Source: Acetobacteraceae bacterium (lineage in GTDB: Bacteria; Pseudomonadota; Alphaproteobacteria; Acetobacterales; Acetobacteraceae). From it: a stretch of 6,917 nucleotides of DNA. The stretch lies in the NCBI GenBank assembly GCA_947462945.1, contig CANHTE010000065.1:1-6917 (forward strand), in the 5' to 3' direction. The translations under genes were made by a program, and so were the position numbers. Shown here in pieces: positions 1 to 6,365 of the stretch (the stretch's first letter is position 1; every line of letters starts with the position of its first letter). A model generated the notes under the pieces. That model was not told where the DNA came from, did not search any database, and saw only the letters and a program-made list of their open reading frames with translations.

Positions 1-15
1 ATCGGAGTCCGCGCC

Positions 16-474
16 ATGACCCTTTCCATCCTCGAACAACGCCGCATCGAGGCCGCCTTCGCCAAGGGCATCTTCGAGGAGATGTGCGCCAGCCTGGGCG
101 AGGAGCAGGCGACGCAAATCCTCTCCCGCGCCATCATCAAGCTGGCCCGCGAAGCCGGCGCCACCATCGCCGCCGAAGCGCCCGAGCCCAGCATCCGGCA
201 CTTCGCGGATTCGATGGAGCGCTGGAAGCTGGATGACGCCCTGCGCATCGAGGTGCTGCGCCAGGATGAGACGCATTTCGACTTCAACGTGACCCGCTGC
301 CGCTATGCCGAGAGCTATCGGGAGATGGGGCTGGCCAAGCTGGGCGCCGTACTCTCCTGCAACCGCGACGGCGCCTTTTGTGAGGGCTATGATCCCAAGC
401 TCAAGCTGGAGCGCACCCAGACCATCATGGGCGGCGCCAGCCATTGCAATTTTCGATACACGCGCGAGGCGTGA
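16..474 (+). CDS. ATC hydrolase-family protein (L-2-amino-thiazoline-4-carboxylate hydrolase-like)
   Basis: The 152-residue product looks like the L-2-amino-thiazoline-4-carboxylic acid hydrolase family (Pfam ATC_hydrolase). The founding Pseudomonas enzyme opens the thiazoline ring on a route to L-cysteine, but most family members have no tested substrate. What I see is the dense C-terminal signature: NVTRCRYAE (residues 91-99), LSCNRD (113-118) with a further Cys at 122, and RTQTIMGGASHCNFRY (133-148). The N-terminal half is helical and charged. There is no signal peptide or membrane segment, so it is probably cytosolic. The ATG at 16 is preceded by GGAG at 4-7 with 8 bases between, which supports this start. 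The stop overlaps the start of the downstream methyltransferase, indicating one operon. The promoter, and any earlier gene, lie outside the window. Family assignment is fairly sure; the actual reaction is not. Confidence 0.8.
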   Translation: MTLSILEQRRIEAAFAKGIFEEMCASLGEEQATQILSRAIIKLAREAGATIAAEAPEPSIRHFADSMERWKLDDALRIEVLRQDETHFDFNVTRCRYAESYREMGLAKLGAVLSCNRDGAFCEGYDPKLKLERTQTIMGGASHCNFRYTREA

Positions 475-1256
475 CTTACGTCGCCACCAGCGCCGCCGCC
501 TATGATGCCGGCATGGGGCGCTGGTCCCGCAGCCTGGCTGAAGGGTTTCTCGACGCCTGCGCCCTGCCGCAGGGTGGGGCGGTGCTGGATGCGGGTTGTG
601 GCACGGGGTCGCTCGCGGCTGCGCTGCACCGGCGCGACCCGACGGCGCGGATCGCCGGGCTGGACCTCTCGGAGACCTATCTGGAAGCCGCCCGTGCCTG
701 CGTGCCGGGCGGTGACTTCCGCCAGGGCGATGTCCAGGCGCTGCCCTTTGCGGATGGCGCCTTTGACGCATCGCTTTCGCTGCTGGTGATCGCCTTCGTG
801 CCGGATGCGGCGCAAGCGCTGCGCGAATTGCGGCGTGTGACCCGGCCGGGCGGGCTGGTGGCCCTGGCCATGTGGGATTTCTGGGGCGGCATGCCCAGCA
901 TGCGGCTCTTTGCCGATACGGCCGCTGCCCTTTTCCCCTCGGGCGTCGCCTGGCGGGAGAAGCATTACGCCAAGCTGGTCGGCCAGCCCGGGCAATTGGG
1001 CGCGCTGCTGGAGGGTGCGGGTTTGAGCGCCATCACGGAGCGGGACCTGCCACTGCGCATGGGGGATGCGAATTTCGAGGCCTGGCTCGCGCCGCTGCGC
1101 GGCAACCAGGGCATCATCGGCCCCTATCTCGCCTCGCTTAATGCGGCGGAGCGTGCGCTTTTCGAGGCCAGGCTGCGCGAGGCCTGGTGCGCCGGCGCGC
1201 CGGATGGCCCACGCAGCTTCGCCGCGACCGCGCGGATGGCGATGGGGCGCGTCTGA
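471..1256 (+). CDS. class I SAM-dependent methyltransferase
   Basis: This 261-residue protein has a Rossmann-type methyltransferase core (Methyltransf_11/25-like). Motif I is VLDAGCGTG (residues 38-46). The acidic end of strand 2 is GLDLS (63-67, Asp65 expected to bind the ribose of SAM). A GDVQALPFADGAFD stretch (86-99) forms the post-II region, and RVTRPGGLVALAMWD (122-136) is the usual post-motif III hairpin. The N-terminal AAAYDAGMGRWSR pattern is common in small-molecule methyltransferases of this group. I chose GTG at 471 because it overlaps the previous stop as GTGA and gives the typical VTYVATSAAAYD N-terminus. In-frame ATG codons at 444 and 513 are alternatives; the first would force a 31-base overlap and the second trims the N-terminal motif. 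GAGG at 466-469 is too close to act as a normal ribosome site, so translation is probably coupled to the upstream gene. Substrate unknown. Confidence 0.85.
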   Translation: MTYVATSAAAYDAGMGRWSRSLAEGFLDACALPQGGAVLDAGCGTGSLAAALHRRDPTARIAGLDLSETYLEAARACVPGGDFRQGDVQALPFADGAFDASLSLLVIAFVPDAAQALRELRRVTRPGGLVALAMWDFWGGMPSMRLFADTAAALFPSGVAWREKHYAKLVGQPGQLGALLEGAGLSAITERDLPLRMGDANFEAWLAPLRGNQGIIGPYLASLNAAERALFEARLREAWCAGAPDGPRSFAATARMAMGRV

Positions 1257-1310
1257 AGCGCTGCCGAACATGGCCGTTCCCGGTGCCATGGCGCCCGTTC
1301 ATGCGGGGCA

Positions 1311-2450
1311 TCACGCTGCCGGGGGCGGCGCGGTCTTGCCCGGCAGGGGCCGCAGCGCCAGCAGCAGCGCCGCCACGCAAAGCCCCGCCATGGCCAGGAA
1401 TGCCATGCCCCCCACTTCGGCATAAAAGGGCCCACAGGCCCACATCAGGCCGCCAGTCGCCGCGCTGACGGCCGAGGCCAGCAAGGTCTGCGCCCGGCCG
1501 GAGAGCCCGGCCGGCAATCCCAACAGCGCGCGCATCGCGGCCAGGTGCATGGCGCCGAAGGTCAGGCCATGCAGCAGCTGGATCAGCACCAGCAAGGCCG
1601 GCTCATTCGTGAAGGCCGTGACGCTCCATCGCAGCACGCCGGCCCCCGCCGCCAGCACGGCCAGGCCCCGCACCCCCAGGCGCTCCACCACGGGGCGGCC
1701 GAAGAGGAAAAGAAAAATCTCGGCCAGCACACCCAGCGCCCAGAGCAGGCCGATGAAACCGGTGCTGAGCCCCGCCGCCTGCCAATGCAGCGTTGAGAAG
1801 GCATAATACACCGCGTGGCTGCCCTGGATCAGCGCGGCGATGGGCAGCACCCAGCGAAAGCCGGGCTCGGCCAGCGGCGCCCACAGGCTGCCCGATGGCG
1901 CGCCGGCGCGGGGCGGCGTGGCGGGCAATTGCAGCGCGGCCCAGGCGGTGAGCAGCATGCCCGCCGCCAGCATCCACGCCGCCACGCGTGGCCCCCACCA
2001 TTCGGCCGCGAACCCGGCGAGGATCGCCCCCAGCATGAACGCGATGGACCCCACCGAGCGCACCCGTGCGTAATCGAAGCCGCCCCGACGCACCGCGCCC
2101 ACCGCCAGCGCGTCACAGAGCGGCACGATGGGCGCGGCCGAGACGCTGTGCAGGATTTGCACCGCCAGCAGCAGGGCCAGCCCCGCCGCCAGGCCAAAGC
2201 CCAGCGCGCTGGCAGCGGCCAGCAGCGCCGCCACGGCCAGCAGCCGGCGCATATCCGGCACCCGATCCGCGAGGCGCCCGCTGAGCGGTGCCGCCACCAG
2301 CCGCACCAGCGAGCCCGCGGCCATGACGGCGCCGACCTGGCCGGGGGAAAGACCGCCCTCCGCCAGGATGGCGGGCAGGAAGGGCATCATGGCGCCGAAG
2401 GCCGCGAATTGGGCGCCGAAAACCAGGGCGAAGCTTTGTGCAGGGGTCAC
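1311..2450 (-). CDS. MFS transporter, MFS_1_like / HcaT-type
   Basis: An integral membrane carrier of 379 residues with about 12 hydrophobic segments, the standard size for the major facilitator superfamily. A shortened motif A (SGRLADR, residues 57-63) follows the second helix. DYARVRSVGSIAFMLGA (126-142) and QLLHGLTFGAMHLAAM (291-306) resemble the MFS_1_like branch that contains LacY and the 3-phenylpropionate carrier HcaT. The substrate cannot be deduced. The frame can be extended to a TTG at 2495, but that codon has no ribosome site and lies between two palindromic boxes. GTG at 2450 has GGAG (2463-2460 on this strand) 9 bases upstream and begins just before the first membrane helix, so I prefer it. 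The gene converges with the methyltransferase (54 bp between them) and diverges from the helicase. It ends in a short Pro/Ala tail. Confidence 0.82.
   Translation of the reverse strand: MTPAQSFALVFGAQFAAFGAMMPFLPAILAEGGLSPGQVGAVMAAGSLVRLVAAPLSGRLADRVPDMRRLLAVAALLAAASALGFGLAAGLALLLAVQILHSVSAAPIVPLCDALAVGAVRRGGFDYARVRSVGSIAFMLGAILAGFAAEWWGPRVAAWMLAAGMLLTAWAALQLPATPPRAGAPSGSLWAPLAEPGFRWVLPIAALIQGSHAVYYAFSTLHWQAAGLSTGFIGLLWALGVLAEIFLFLFGRPVVERLGVRGLAVLAAGAGVLRWSVTAFTNEPALLVLIQLLHGLTFGAMHLAAMRALLGLPAGLSGRAQTLLASAVSAATGGLMWACGPFYAEVGGMAFLAMAGLCVAALLLALRPLPGKTAPPPAA
1316..1346. repeat. 8-bp inverted repeat at the convergent gene ends
   Basis: CTGCCGGG (1316-1323) and CCCGGCAG (1339-1346) are perfect inverted copies separated by 15 bases. 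They sit in the last codons of the transporter gene, facing the methyltransferase 3' end. The stem is all but one GC pair, yet no T-run follows on either strand. It may help stop convergent transcription in a Rho-assisted way, or be a by-product of Pro/Gly-coding GC-rich sequence. Functional assignment is weak. Confidence 0.3.
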
Positions 2451-2478
2451 GCCCGTAATCTCCGCCCCCTGTGGAAGG

Positions 2479-2503
2479 GTTGCAACCGGGCACAAGTTGC
2501 AAT
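2479..2503. repeat. paired GTTGCAAY boxes, possible operator
   Basis: GTTGCAAC (2479-2486) is a perfect 8-bp palindrome. A second copy, GTTGCAAT (2496-2503), matches 7 of 8 bases and starts exactly 17 bp downstream, roughly one and two-thirds helical turns. Both lie in the divergent region between the transporter start (2450) and the helicase start (2565). Paired short palindromes there are what a dimeric regulator site would look like. The second copy also overlaps the putative -35 of the helicase promoter. No regulator gene is visible in the window. Confidence 0.35.
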
Positions 2504-2524
2504 CATCGGCGCTTGGTTCATAAC
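2497..2524 (+). promoter_or_regulatory. candidate sigma-70-type promoter for the helicase
   Basis: TTGCAA (2497-2502) matches the -35 consensus at 4 of 6 positions, and CATAAC (2519-2524) matches the -10 consensus at 4 of 6, with a 16-bp spacer. Initiation around 2531 would leave a leader of about 34 bases before the ATG at 2565. This is the only AT-leaning stretch in the divergent gap. The match is modest and untested. Confidence 0.25.
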
Positions 2525-2564
2525 GCTCCCGCCCTGGCCGTTTGGGCCCTTACTGGAACCCTGC

Positions 2565-5510
2565 ATGTTCGACGCGCGCGTTAAGGCCCTTCTCGGCCCC
2601 ACCAACACCGGCAAGACCCATTTGGCGATGGAGCGCATGCTTGCGCATTCCTCCGGCATCATCGGCTTCCCGCTCCGCCTCCTGGCGCGCGAGAATTACG
2701 ACCGCATGGTGGCCGCCAAGGGCGAGAAGAATGTCGCCCTCATCACCGGCGAGGAAAAGATCGTCCCGCCCGACGCCAAGTGGTTCGCCTGCACGGTGGA
2801 AGCCATGCCGCTGGATCGCCGCGTCGAATTCCTGGCGGTGGATGAAATCCAACTCTGCGCCGACCCTGATCGCGGCCATATCTTCACCGACCGGCTGCTG
2901 CATGCGCGCGGCCTGGTCGAGACGATGTTCATGGGCGCTGAAACCATCCGCCCCCTGCTGCAACGCCTGGTGCCGCAGGTCGAGATCGAGACGCGGCCCC
3001 GCCTGTCCAAGCTGGAATATGCCGGCCCCGCCAAGCTGACGCGCCTGCCGGCCCGCAGCGCCGTGGTCGCTTTCTCGGCCGCCGAAGTCTATGCCATCGC
3101 CGAGGCCATCCGCCGCCGCCGTGGCGGATGCGCCGTGGTGATGGGTCGCCTCAGCCCGCGCACCCGCAATGCCCAGGTGAAGATGTACCAGGACCGCGAG
3201 GTGGATTTCTTGGTGGCGACCGACGCCATCGGCATGGGGTTGAACATGGATGTGGACCATGTGGCCTTCGCCAGCCTGAACAAGTTCGACGGCCATGCGC
3301 CCCGCCAGCTGACCCCGCAGGAGGCCGCGCAGATCGCCGGCCGCGCGGGCCGGGGCATGCGCGATGGCACCTTCGGCGTGACGGGCGAATGCCCGCCCTT
3401 GCCGGAGGAGATGGTCGAGAAGATCGAGGGCCATCACTTCGAGCCGATCCAGGCGCTGGCCTGGCGCAACAGCGATCTCGATTTCTCGGGCATCGAGGCC
3501 CTGCTGGACAGCCTGGGCGCGGCACCCCCGCAGGCCGGCCTCACCAAGGGGCATGACGCGGTGGATCACATCACGCTTAGCCTTCTGGCGCGTGAGGAAG
3601 CGATCCGCCGCATGGCATCGTCCAGATCGCGGCTGCAATTGCTGTGGGAAACCTGCCAGGTGCCGGATTTCCGCAAGCTGGCCGATGACACCCATACCCG
3701 GCTTTGCGCGCGGCTCTTCACGCATCTGTGTGAGGACGGCACCGTGCCGTCGGACTGGATCGCCACGCAGATCGCCACCTGCACCAGCATCGAGGGCGAT
3801 CTGGACACGTTGATGTCCCGCCTCTCGGCAATCCGGGTCTGGGCCTATATCGCCGCCCGTGCCGATTGGGTGCGCGATGCTGCCACCCAGCAGGAAGCCG
3901 CTCGCGCCGCCGAGGATGCGGTGAGCGACGCGCTGCATGAGCGCCTGACGGCGCGCTTCGTGGACCGCCGCGCCGCGCATCTGATCCGCAGCCTCGACAA
4001 TACCGAGGAAGACCTGCTGAGCGCCGTGACCCGCCAGGGTGAGGTGGTGGTCGAAGGCCACAAGGTGGGCCGCGTCGTCGGCTTTGAATTCGTGCCAGAG
4101 CTGGGCGAGGGCGGTGAGGAGGAGAAGAAACTCATTCTCCGCGCCGCGCGCCGCGCCCTGGTGCAGGAAATCCCGCGCCGCGTGGCGGCACTTGATATCG
4201 GCAAGGCGGAAAGCTTCGGCCTGACCAGCGAGCATCGCATCACCTGGGAGGGTGCCGAGATTGCCCGCCTCAAGATGGGCAGCGAGCCGGGCAAGCCGCT
4301 GATCGAGGTGAAGGATTCGGAATTCCTGGACGGTCCGCAGCGCGAGCGCATCCGCACCCGCCTGGCCGGCTGGATCGAAGGGGTGGTGGCCAAGGATCTG
4401 GCGGCGATTTCCGCCATCGAAGCCAAGGCAGCCGAGGACAATACCCTGCGCGGCCCGGCCTTCCAGCTGCGCGAGACGCTGGGCCTGAAGCCGGGCGACA
4501 CGCGCAACCAGATCGGCCAGGAATTGCGTGCCAAGCTGAAGGGCATCGGCATTCGCGCCGGCCGCTTCGCGCTTTACGTCCCCGAAGCGCTGAAGCCGCG
4601 CCCGATGGCGCTGCGCGCCCAGATCTGGGCGCTGAGCTATGACGTGCCGACGCCGGCCTTGCCCGCGCCGGGGCTGGTTTCCATCCCGAGCGACGGTGTC
4701 ATGGCGCTTTCATGGCCGCCGGGCTTTGCGCCGATGATGGGCTGGGTGCCCGCCGGCCCCGTGTTGCTGCGCCTGGATGTGGCGGAGCGCGTGGCCGCCG
4801 AACTGGGCTATCTGACGCGCCGCGCCCCCGCGCCCCTGCCGCCCGAAATCCTGGGCCGCTTCGGCATCAAGGGGGATGCGCTGGCCCCGGTGCTGGCCGA
4901 GCTGGGCTTCCGGCTGATTCCCTCGGAGCCGCTGCCCGAGGGCATGGAAGGCCCCGTGCTGCCGACGATGGTCAGCTGGGCGCGGCCGCCCCAGGCGCCC
5001 CGCCAGCAACGCCATGGCCGGCCGCAGGCTGCGCGCCGCGACGGGGCAGCGGAAGGCGCCGCGGCCGAAGGTGCCGAAAACCGGGCGCCCCGCCGCGACG
5101 GCCCCCGCCGCGAACGGCATCGCGGCCCGCCCCGCCCCGGCACCCCGGCGGAGGGCCAGCCTGCCGAGGGCCAACCCGCCGAAGGTCAGGAGGCCCGGCC
5201 CCCATCGCCGGGGCATCCGGCACCCCGCCCCGAGGGTGGCTTCCGCAAGGATGGGCCCCGCCGTGATGGTCCCGGCCGTGATGGCCCCCGCCGCGAGGGG
5301 CAGCCACGCGATGGTCAGCCTCGCGATGCGCAGGCCAAGGATGGGCCGCCCCGCAACGGCCCGCCCCGCGATGGCTCGCGCCCGCCGCGCGACCGGGATC
5401 GGGATCGTGGCCCCGGCGGGCCGGAGACCCGGACCTTCCATGAGGACCGGCCATCCGCCAAGGCTGAGGACAGCCCCTTCGCCGCGCTGATGAAGCTGAA
5501 GCTCAAATAG
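2565..5510 (+). CDS. SUV3-like DEx(D/H)-box RNA helicase with disordered basic tail
   Basis: This 981-residue superfamily 2 helicase is close to mitochondrial SUV3, an ATP-driven RNA unwinding enzyme working with RNA decay. Visible motifs: Walker A GPTNTGKT (11-18), PLRLLARE (36-43), TGEE (61-64), Walker B DEIQ (93-96), MGAET (123-127), motif V ATDAIGMGLNM (218-228) and motif VI QIAGRAGRG (256-264). HHFEPIQALAWRNSDLDFSG (290-309) is a post-helicase segment. Residues about 310-805 form an all-helical accessory region, including LRETLGLKPGD (635-645). From about 806 the chain becomes low-complexity and rich in Arg, Pro, Gly and Asp, then ends in SPFAALMKLKLK (970-981). The frame stays open back to 1815, but that part is antisense to the transporter and reads as low-complexity Gln/Arg/His sequence. 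ATG at 2565 places Walker A at the usual extreme N-terminus; GGAA at 2555-2558 is a weak ribosome site. It probably leads the downstream S4 gene. Confidence 0.92.
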   Translation: MFDARVKALLGPTNTGKTHLAMERMLAHSSGIIGFPLRLLARENYDRMVAAKGEKNVALITGEEKIVPPDAKWFACTVEAMPLDRRVEFLAVDEIQLCADPDRGHIFTDRLLHARGLVETMFMGAETIRPLLQRLVPQVEIETRPRLSKLEYAGPAKLTRLPARSAVVAFSAAEVYAIAEAIRRRRGGCAVVMGRLSPRTRNAQVKMYQDREVDFLVATDAIGMGLNMDVDHVAFASLNKFDGHAPRQLTPQEAAQIAGRAGRGMRDGTFGVTGECPPLPEEMVEKIEGHHFEPIQALAWRNSDLDFSGIEALLDSLGAAPPQAGLTKGHDAVDHITLSLLAREEAIRRMASSRSRLQLLWETCQVPDFRKLADDTHTRLCARLFTHLCEDGTVPSDWIATQIATCTSIEGDLDTLMSRLSAIRVWAYIAARADWVRDAATQQEAARAAEDAVSDALHERLTARFVDRRAAHLIRSLDNTEEDLLSAVTRQGEVVVEGHKVGRVVGFEFVPELGEGGEEEKKLILRAARRALVQEIPRRVAALDIGKAESFGLTSEHRITWEGAEIARLKMGSEPGKPLIEVKDSEFLDGPQRERIRTRLAGWIEGVVAKDLAAISAIEAKAAEDNTLRGPAFQLRETLGLKPGDTRNQIGQELRAKLKGIGIRAGRFALYVPEALKPRPMALRAQIWALSYDVPTPALPAPGLVSIPSDGVMALSWPPGFAPMMGWVPAGPVLLRLDVAERVAAELGYLTRRAPAPLPPEILGRFGIKGDALAPVLAELGFRLIPSEPLPEGMEGPVLPTMVSWARPPQAPRQQRHGRPQAARRDGAAEGAAAEGAENRAPRRDGPRRERHRGPPRPGTPAEGQPAEGQPAEGQEARPPSPGHPAPRPEGGFRKDGPRRDGPGRDGPRREGQPRDGQPRDAQAKDGPPRNGPPRDGSRPPRDRDRDRGPGGPETRTFHEDRPSAKAEDSPFAALMKLKLK
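5151..5189 (+). repeat. EGQPA tandem repeat in the helicase tail
   Basis: Residues 863-875 of the helicase read EGQP-AEGQP-AEGQ, three tandem copies of a five-residue unit. The DNA copies differ at third positions (for example gagggccag, gagggccaa, gaaggtcag), so the repeat is not a fresh duplication. It marks the start of the most repetitive part of the tail. Confidence 0.6.
5244..5408 (+). repeat. Arg-Asp-Gly-Pro repeat tract in the helicase tail
   Basis: Residues 894-948 consist almost wholly of RDGP-like units: KDGPR, RDGPG, RDGPR, REGQP, RDGQP, RDAQA, KDGPP, RNGPP, RDGSR, then a DRDRDR stretch. The unit is about five residues (15 bases) and imperfect. Such Arg/Gly-rich disordered tracts are commonly found on RNA helicases, where they raise RNA affinity; that role here is inferred. 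The alternating Arg/Asp charge makes it different from a purely basic RGG tail. Confidence 0.6.
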
Positions 5511-5515
5511 CCTCC

Positions 5516-5523
5516 GGGGAGGG
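5516..5523 (+). promoter_or_regulatory. ribosome binding site that fixes a TTG start
   Basis: GGGGAGGG lies immediately after the helicase stop, five bases before the TTG at 5529. It is the strongest Shine-Dalgarno-like sequence in this part of the window. It justifies the TTG start, because no ATG or GTG occurs in frame between the helicase TAG (5508-5510) and the conserved S4 residues. Confidence 0.6.
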
Positions 5524-5528
5524 TTTGC

Positions 5529-5804
5529 TTGGCGGGTGAGCCCTTCCTGCGACTCGACGCCTGGCTCTGGCATGCGCGCCTGGCCCGGTCCAAGGCGGAA
5601 TGCGGCGCGCTGATCGCGGCAGGCGGTTTTCGCCTGAACCGCCAGCCGGCAACAAAGGCCCATGCCCGAATTCGCGTGGGCGATGTTCTCACCTTCATGC
5701 GGAACGGCGAGGTTTGCGTCTGGCGAGTGATGGAATTGGGCACGCGGCGCGGCCCACCCTCCGAGGCGCGGAGCCTGTATGAAGAAATACCGCTTGCGGA
5801 ATGA
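5529..5804 (+). CDS. Hsp15-like S4-domain RNA-binding protein
   Basis: A 91-residue protein consisting of one S4 RNA-binding fold (about residues 6-60): FLRLDAWLWHARLARSKAEC, then GGFRLNRQPATKAHARIRVGD with the typical S4 turn. This is followed by GTRRGPPSEARSLYEE (71-86), which matches the segment after the S4 fold in heat-shock protein 15 (HslR). E. coli Hsp15 binds free 50S subunits carrying nascent chains and helps recycle stalled ribosomes. That protein is about 133 residues, and its basic C-terminal tail is missing here, so a changed or reduced ribosome-binding mode is possible. The TTG start is forced by the helicase stop upstream and backed by GGGGAGGG at 5516-5523. It is in the same frame as the helicase and separated by only 18 bases, indicating co-transcription. 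Confidence is high for the S4/Hsp15 family and moderate for an Hsp15-like role. Confidence 0.87.
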   Translation: MAGEPFLRLDAWLWHARLARSKAECGALIAAGGFRLNRQPATKAHARIRVGDVLTFMRNGEVCVWRVMELGTRRGPPSEARSLYEEIPLAE

Positions 5805-5833
5805 TCCCCGCCGCGGCTTGTCAATCCGGGCTG

Positions 5834-5855
5834 ACAGCGCCAATTCTGGCGCTGT
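5834..5855. promoter_or_regulatory. perfect 9-bp hairpin/inverted repeat upstream of fdxA
   Basis: ACAGCGCCA (5834-5842) and TGGCGCTGT (5847-5855) are exact reverse complements around the four-base loop ATTC. It lies in the 75-bp gap between the S4 stop and the fdxA start, ending 24 bases before the GTG. No T-run follows, so it is not a classical terminator. It could be an mRNA hairpin separating expression of S4 and fdxA, or a dimeric regulator's operator: TTGTCA at 5818-5823 resembles a -35 (5 of 6), which would put the inverted repeat over the -10, although no good -10 is visible. Confidence 0.5.
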
Positions 5856-5879
5856 TCGCTGCAATCGGGAGCTGCCTGC

Positions 5880-6212
5880 GTGACCTATGTCGTCACTGAA
5901 AATTGCATCAAGTGCAAGTTCATGGACTGTGTGGAAGTCTGTCCGGTGGACTGCTTCTATGTCGGCGAAAACATGTTGGTCATCCATCCGGATGAATGCA
6001 TTGATTGCGGCGTGTGTGAGCCGGAATGCCCGGCCGAGGCCATCCTGCCGGATAGCGACGACAAGGCGACCGCCTGGGTCGAACTGAACCGCAACTATGC
6101 CCAGGCCTGGCCGAACATCACCCGCAAGGGCGAGGCGCCGGCCGATGCCGAGGAGTGGAAGGACAAGCCGGGCAAGCTGGCCCTGTTGAGCCCGGAGCCC
6201 GGCAAGCCCTGA
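5880..6212 (+). CDS. fdxA: seven-iron ferredoxin FdxA ([3Fe-4S][4Fe-4S])
   Basis: A 110-residue cytosolic electron carrier of the Azotobacter ferredoxin I type. By analogy with that protein, Cys9, Cys17 and Cys50 would hold the [3Fe-4S] cluster and Cys21, Cys40, Cys43 and Cys46 the [4Fe-4S] cluster. The extra residues Cys12 and Cys25 correspond to its non-ligand cysteines. [20 protein letters not shown] (8-27) and [20 protein letters not shown] (36-55) are near-identical to the family. The C-terminal half, with [20 protein letters not shown], matches the usual extension of this class, and the length is standard. The GTG at 5880 has GGGAG (5867-5871) eight bases upstream and yields the canonical MTYVVTENC start. 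The physiological redox partner is not known from sequence. A hairpin precedes it and a terminator-like structure follows, so it may form its own transcript. Confidence 0.96.
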   Translation: MTYVVTENCIKCKFMDCVEVCPVDCFYVGENMLVIHPDECIDCGVCEPECPAEAILPDSDDKATAWVELNRNYAQAWPNITRKGEAPADAEEWKDKPGKLALLSPEPGKP

Positions 6213-6229
6213 TGGCGCACACGGCATGG

Positions 6230-6265
6230 GGCACGCCGCACCGGGCGTGACCAGTGCCTTTTTTT
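6230..6265 (+). terminator. probable Rho-independent terminator after fdxA
   Basis: Eighteen bases past the fdxA stop, GGCAC (6230-6234) can pair with GTGCC (6254-6258), which is followed directly by seven T (6259-6265). A competing inner hairpin pairs CACGCC (6232-6237) with GGCGTG (6244-6249) around a six-base loop. The outer stem encloses GCC/GGC with a seven-base asymmetric bulge, so the fold is imperfect. The GC-rich stem plus uninterrupted T-run in an otherwise T-poor region is the best terminator in the window. Confidence 0.6.
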
Positions 6266-6294
6266 GTGTTACATCATGGCGACGGACCGGTGGT

Positions 6295-6319
6295 GGCCTG
6301 CAGCTTCCTGCAGAAGGCC
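6295..6319 (+). promoter_or_regulatory. hairpin in the leader of the Lys/Ala-rich gene
   Basis: CTGCAG (6298-6303) and CTGCAG (6308-6313) are self-complementary copies that can pair around the loop CTTC. The stem extends by GGC (6295-6297) with GCC (6317-6319) across a three-base bulge. It lies about 47 bases before the ATG at 6366, so it would be in the 5' leader if transcription begins after the fdxA terminator. I see no recognisable riboswitch, and no clear promoter in 6266-6365. Confidence 0.25.
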
Positions 6320-6365
6320 GCCCGGTCTCCGCGTCCCCCCTCGGCATGCAGGAGCAGAGCGCCCC

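Noticed and set aside
387..1289. 300-codon - strand frame antisense to the methyltransferase
   Set aside because: It has no recognisable motif and overlaps a gene with intact SAM-binding motifs and a coupled start.
1815..2564. 250-codon N-terminal extension of the helicase frame
   Set aside because: It lies opposite the transporter gene and encodes Gln/Arg/His-rich non-domain sequence. The helicase family begins just before Walker A, matching the ATG at 2565.
2550..4235. 561-codon open frame on the - strand
   Set aside because: Antisense to the helicase core motifs; reads as low-complexity Ala/Arg/His/Gln sequence typical of a GC-rich shadow frame.
4710..6347. 545-codon open frame on the - strand
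   Set aside because: It is antisense to the helicase tail, the S4 gene and fdxA, all with clear motifs. Its long openness follows from high GC and the repeat composition; it shows no recognisable domain.
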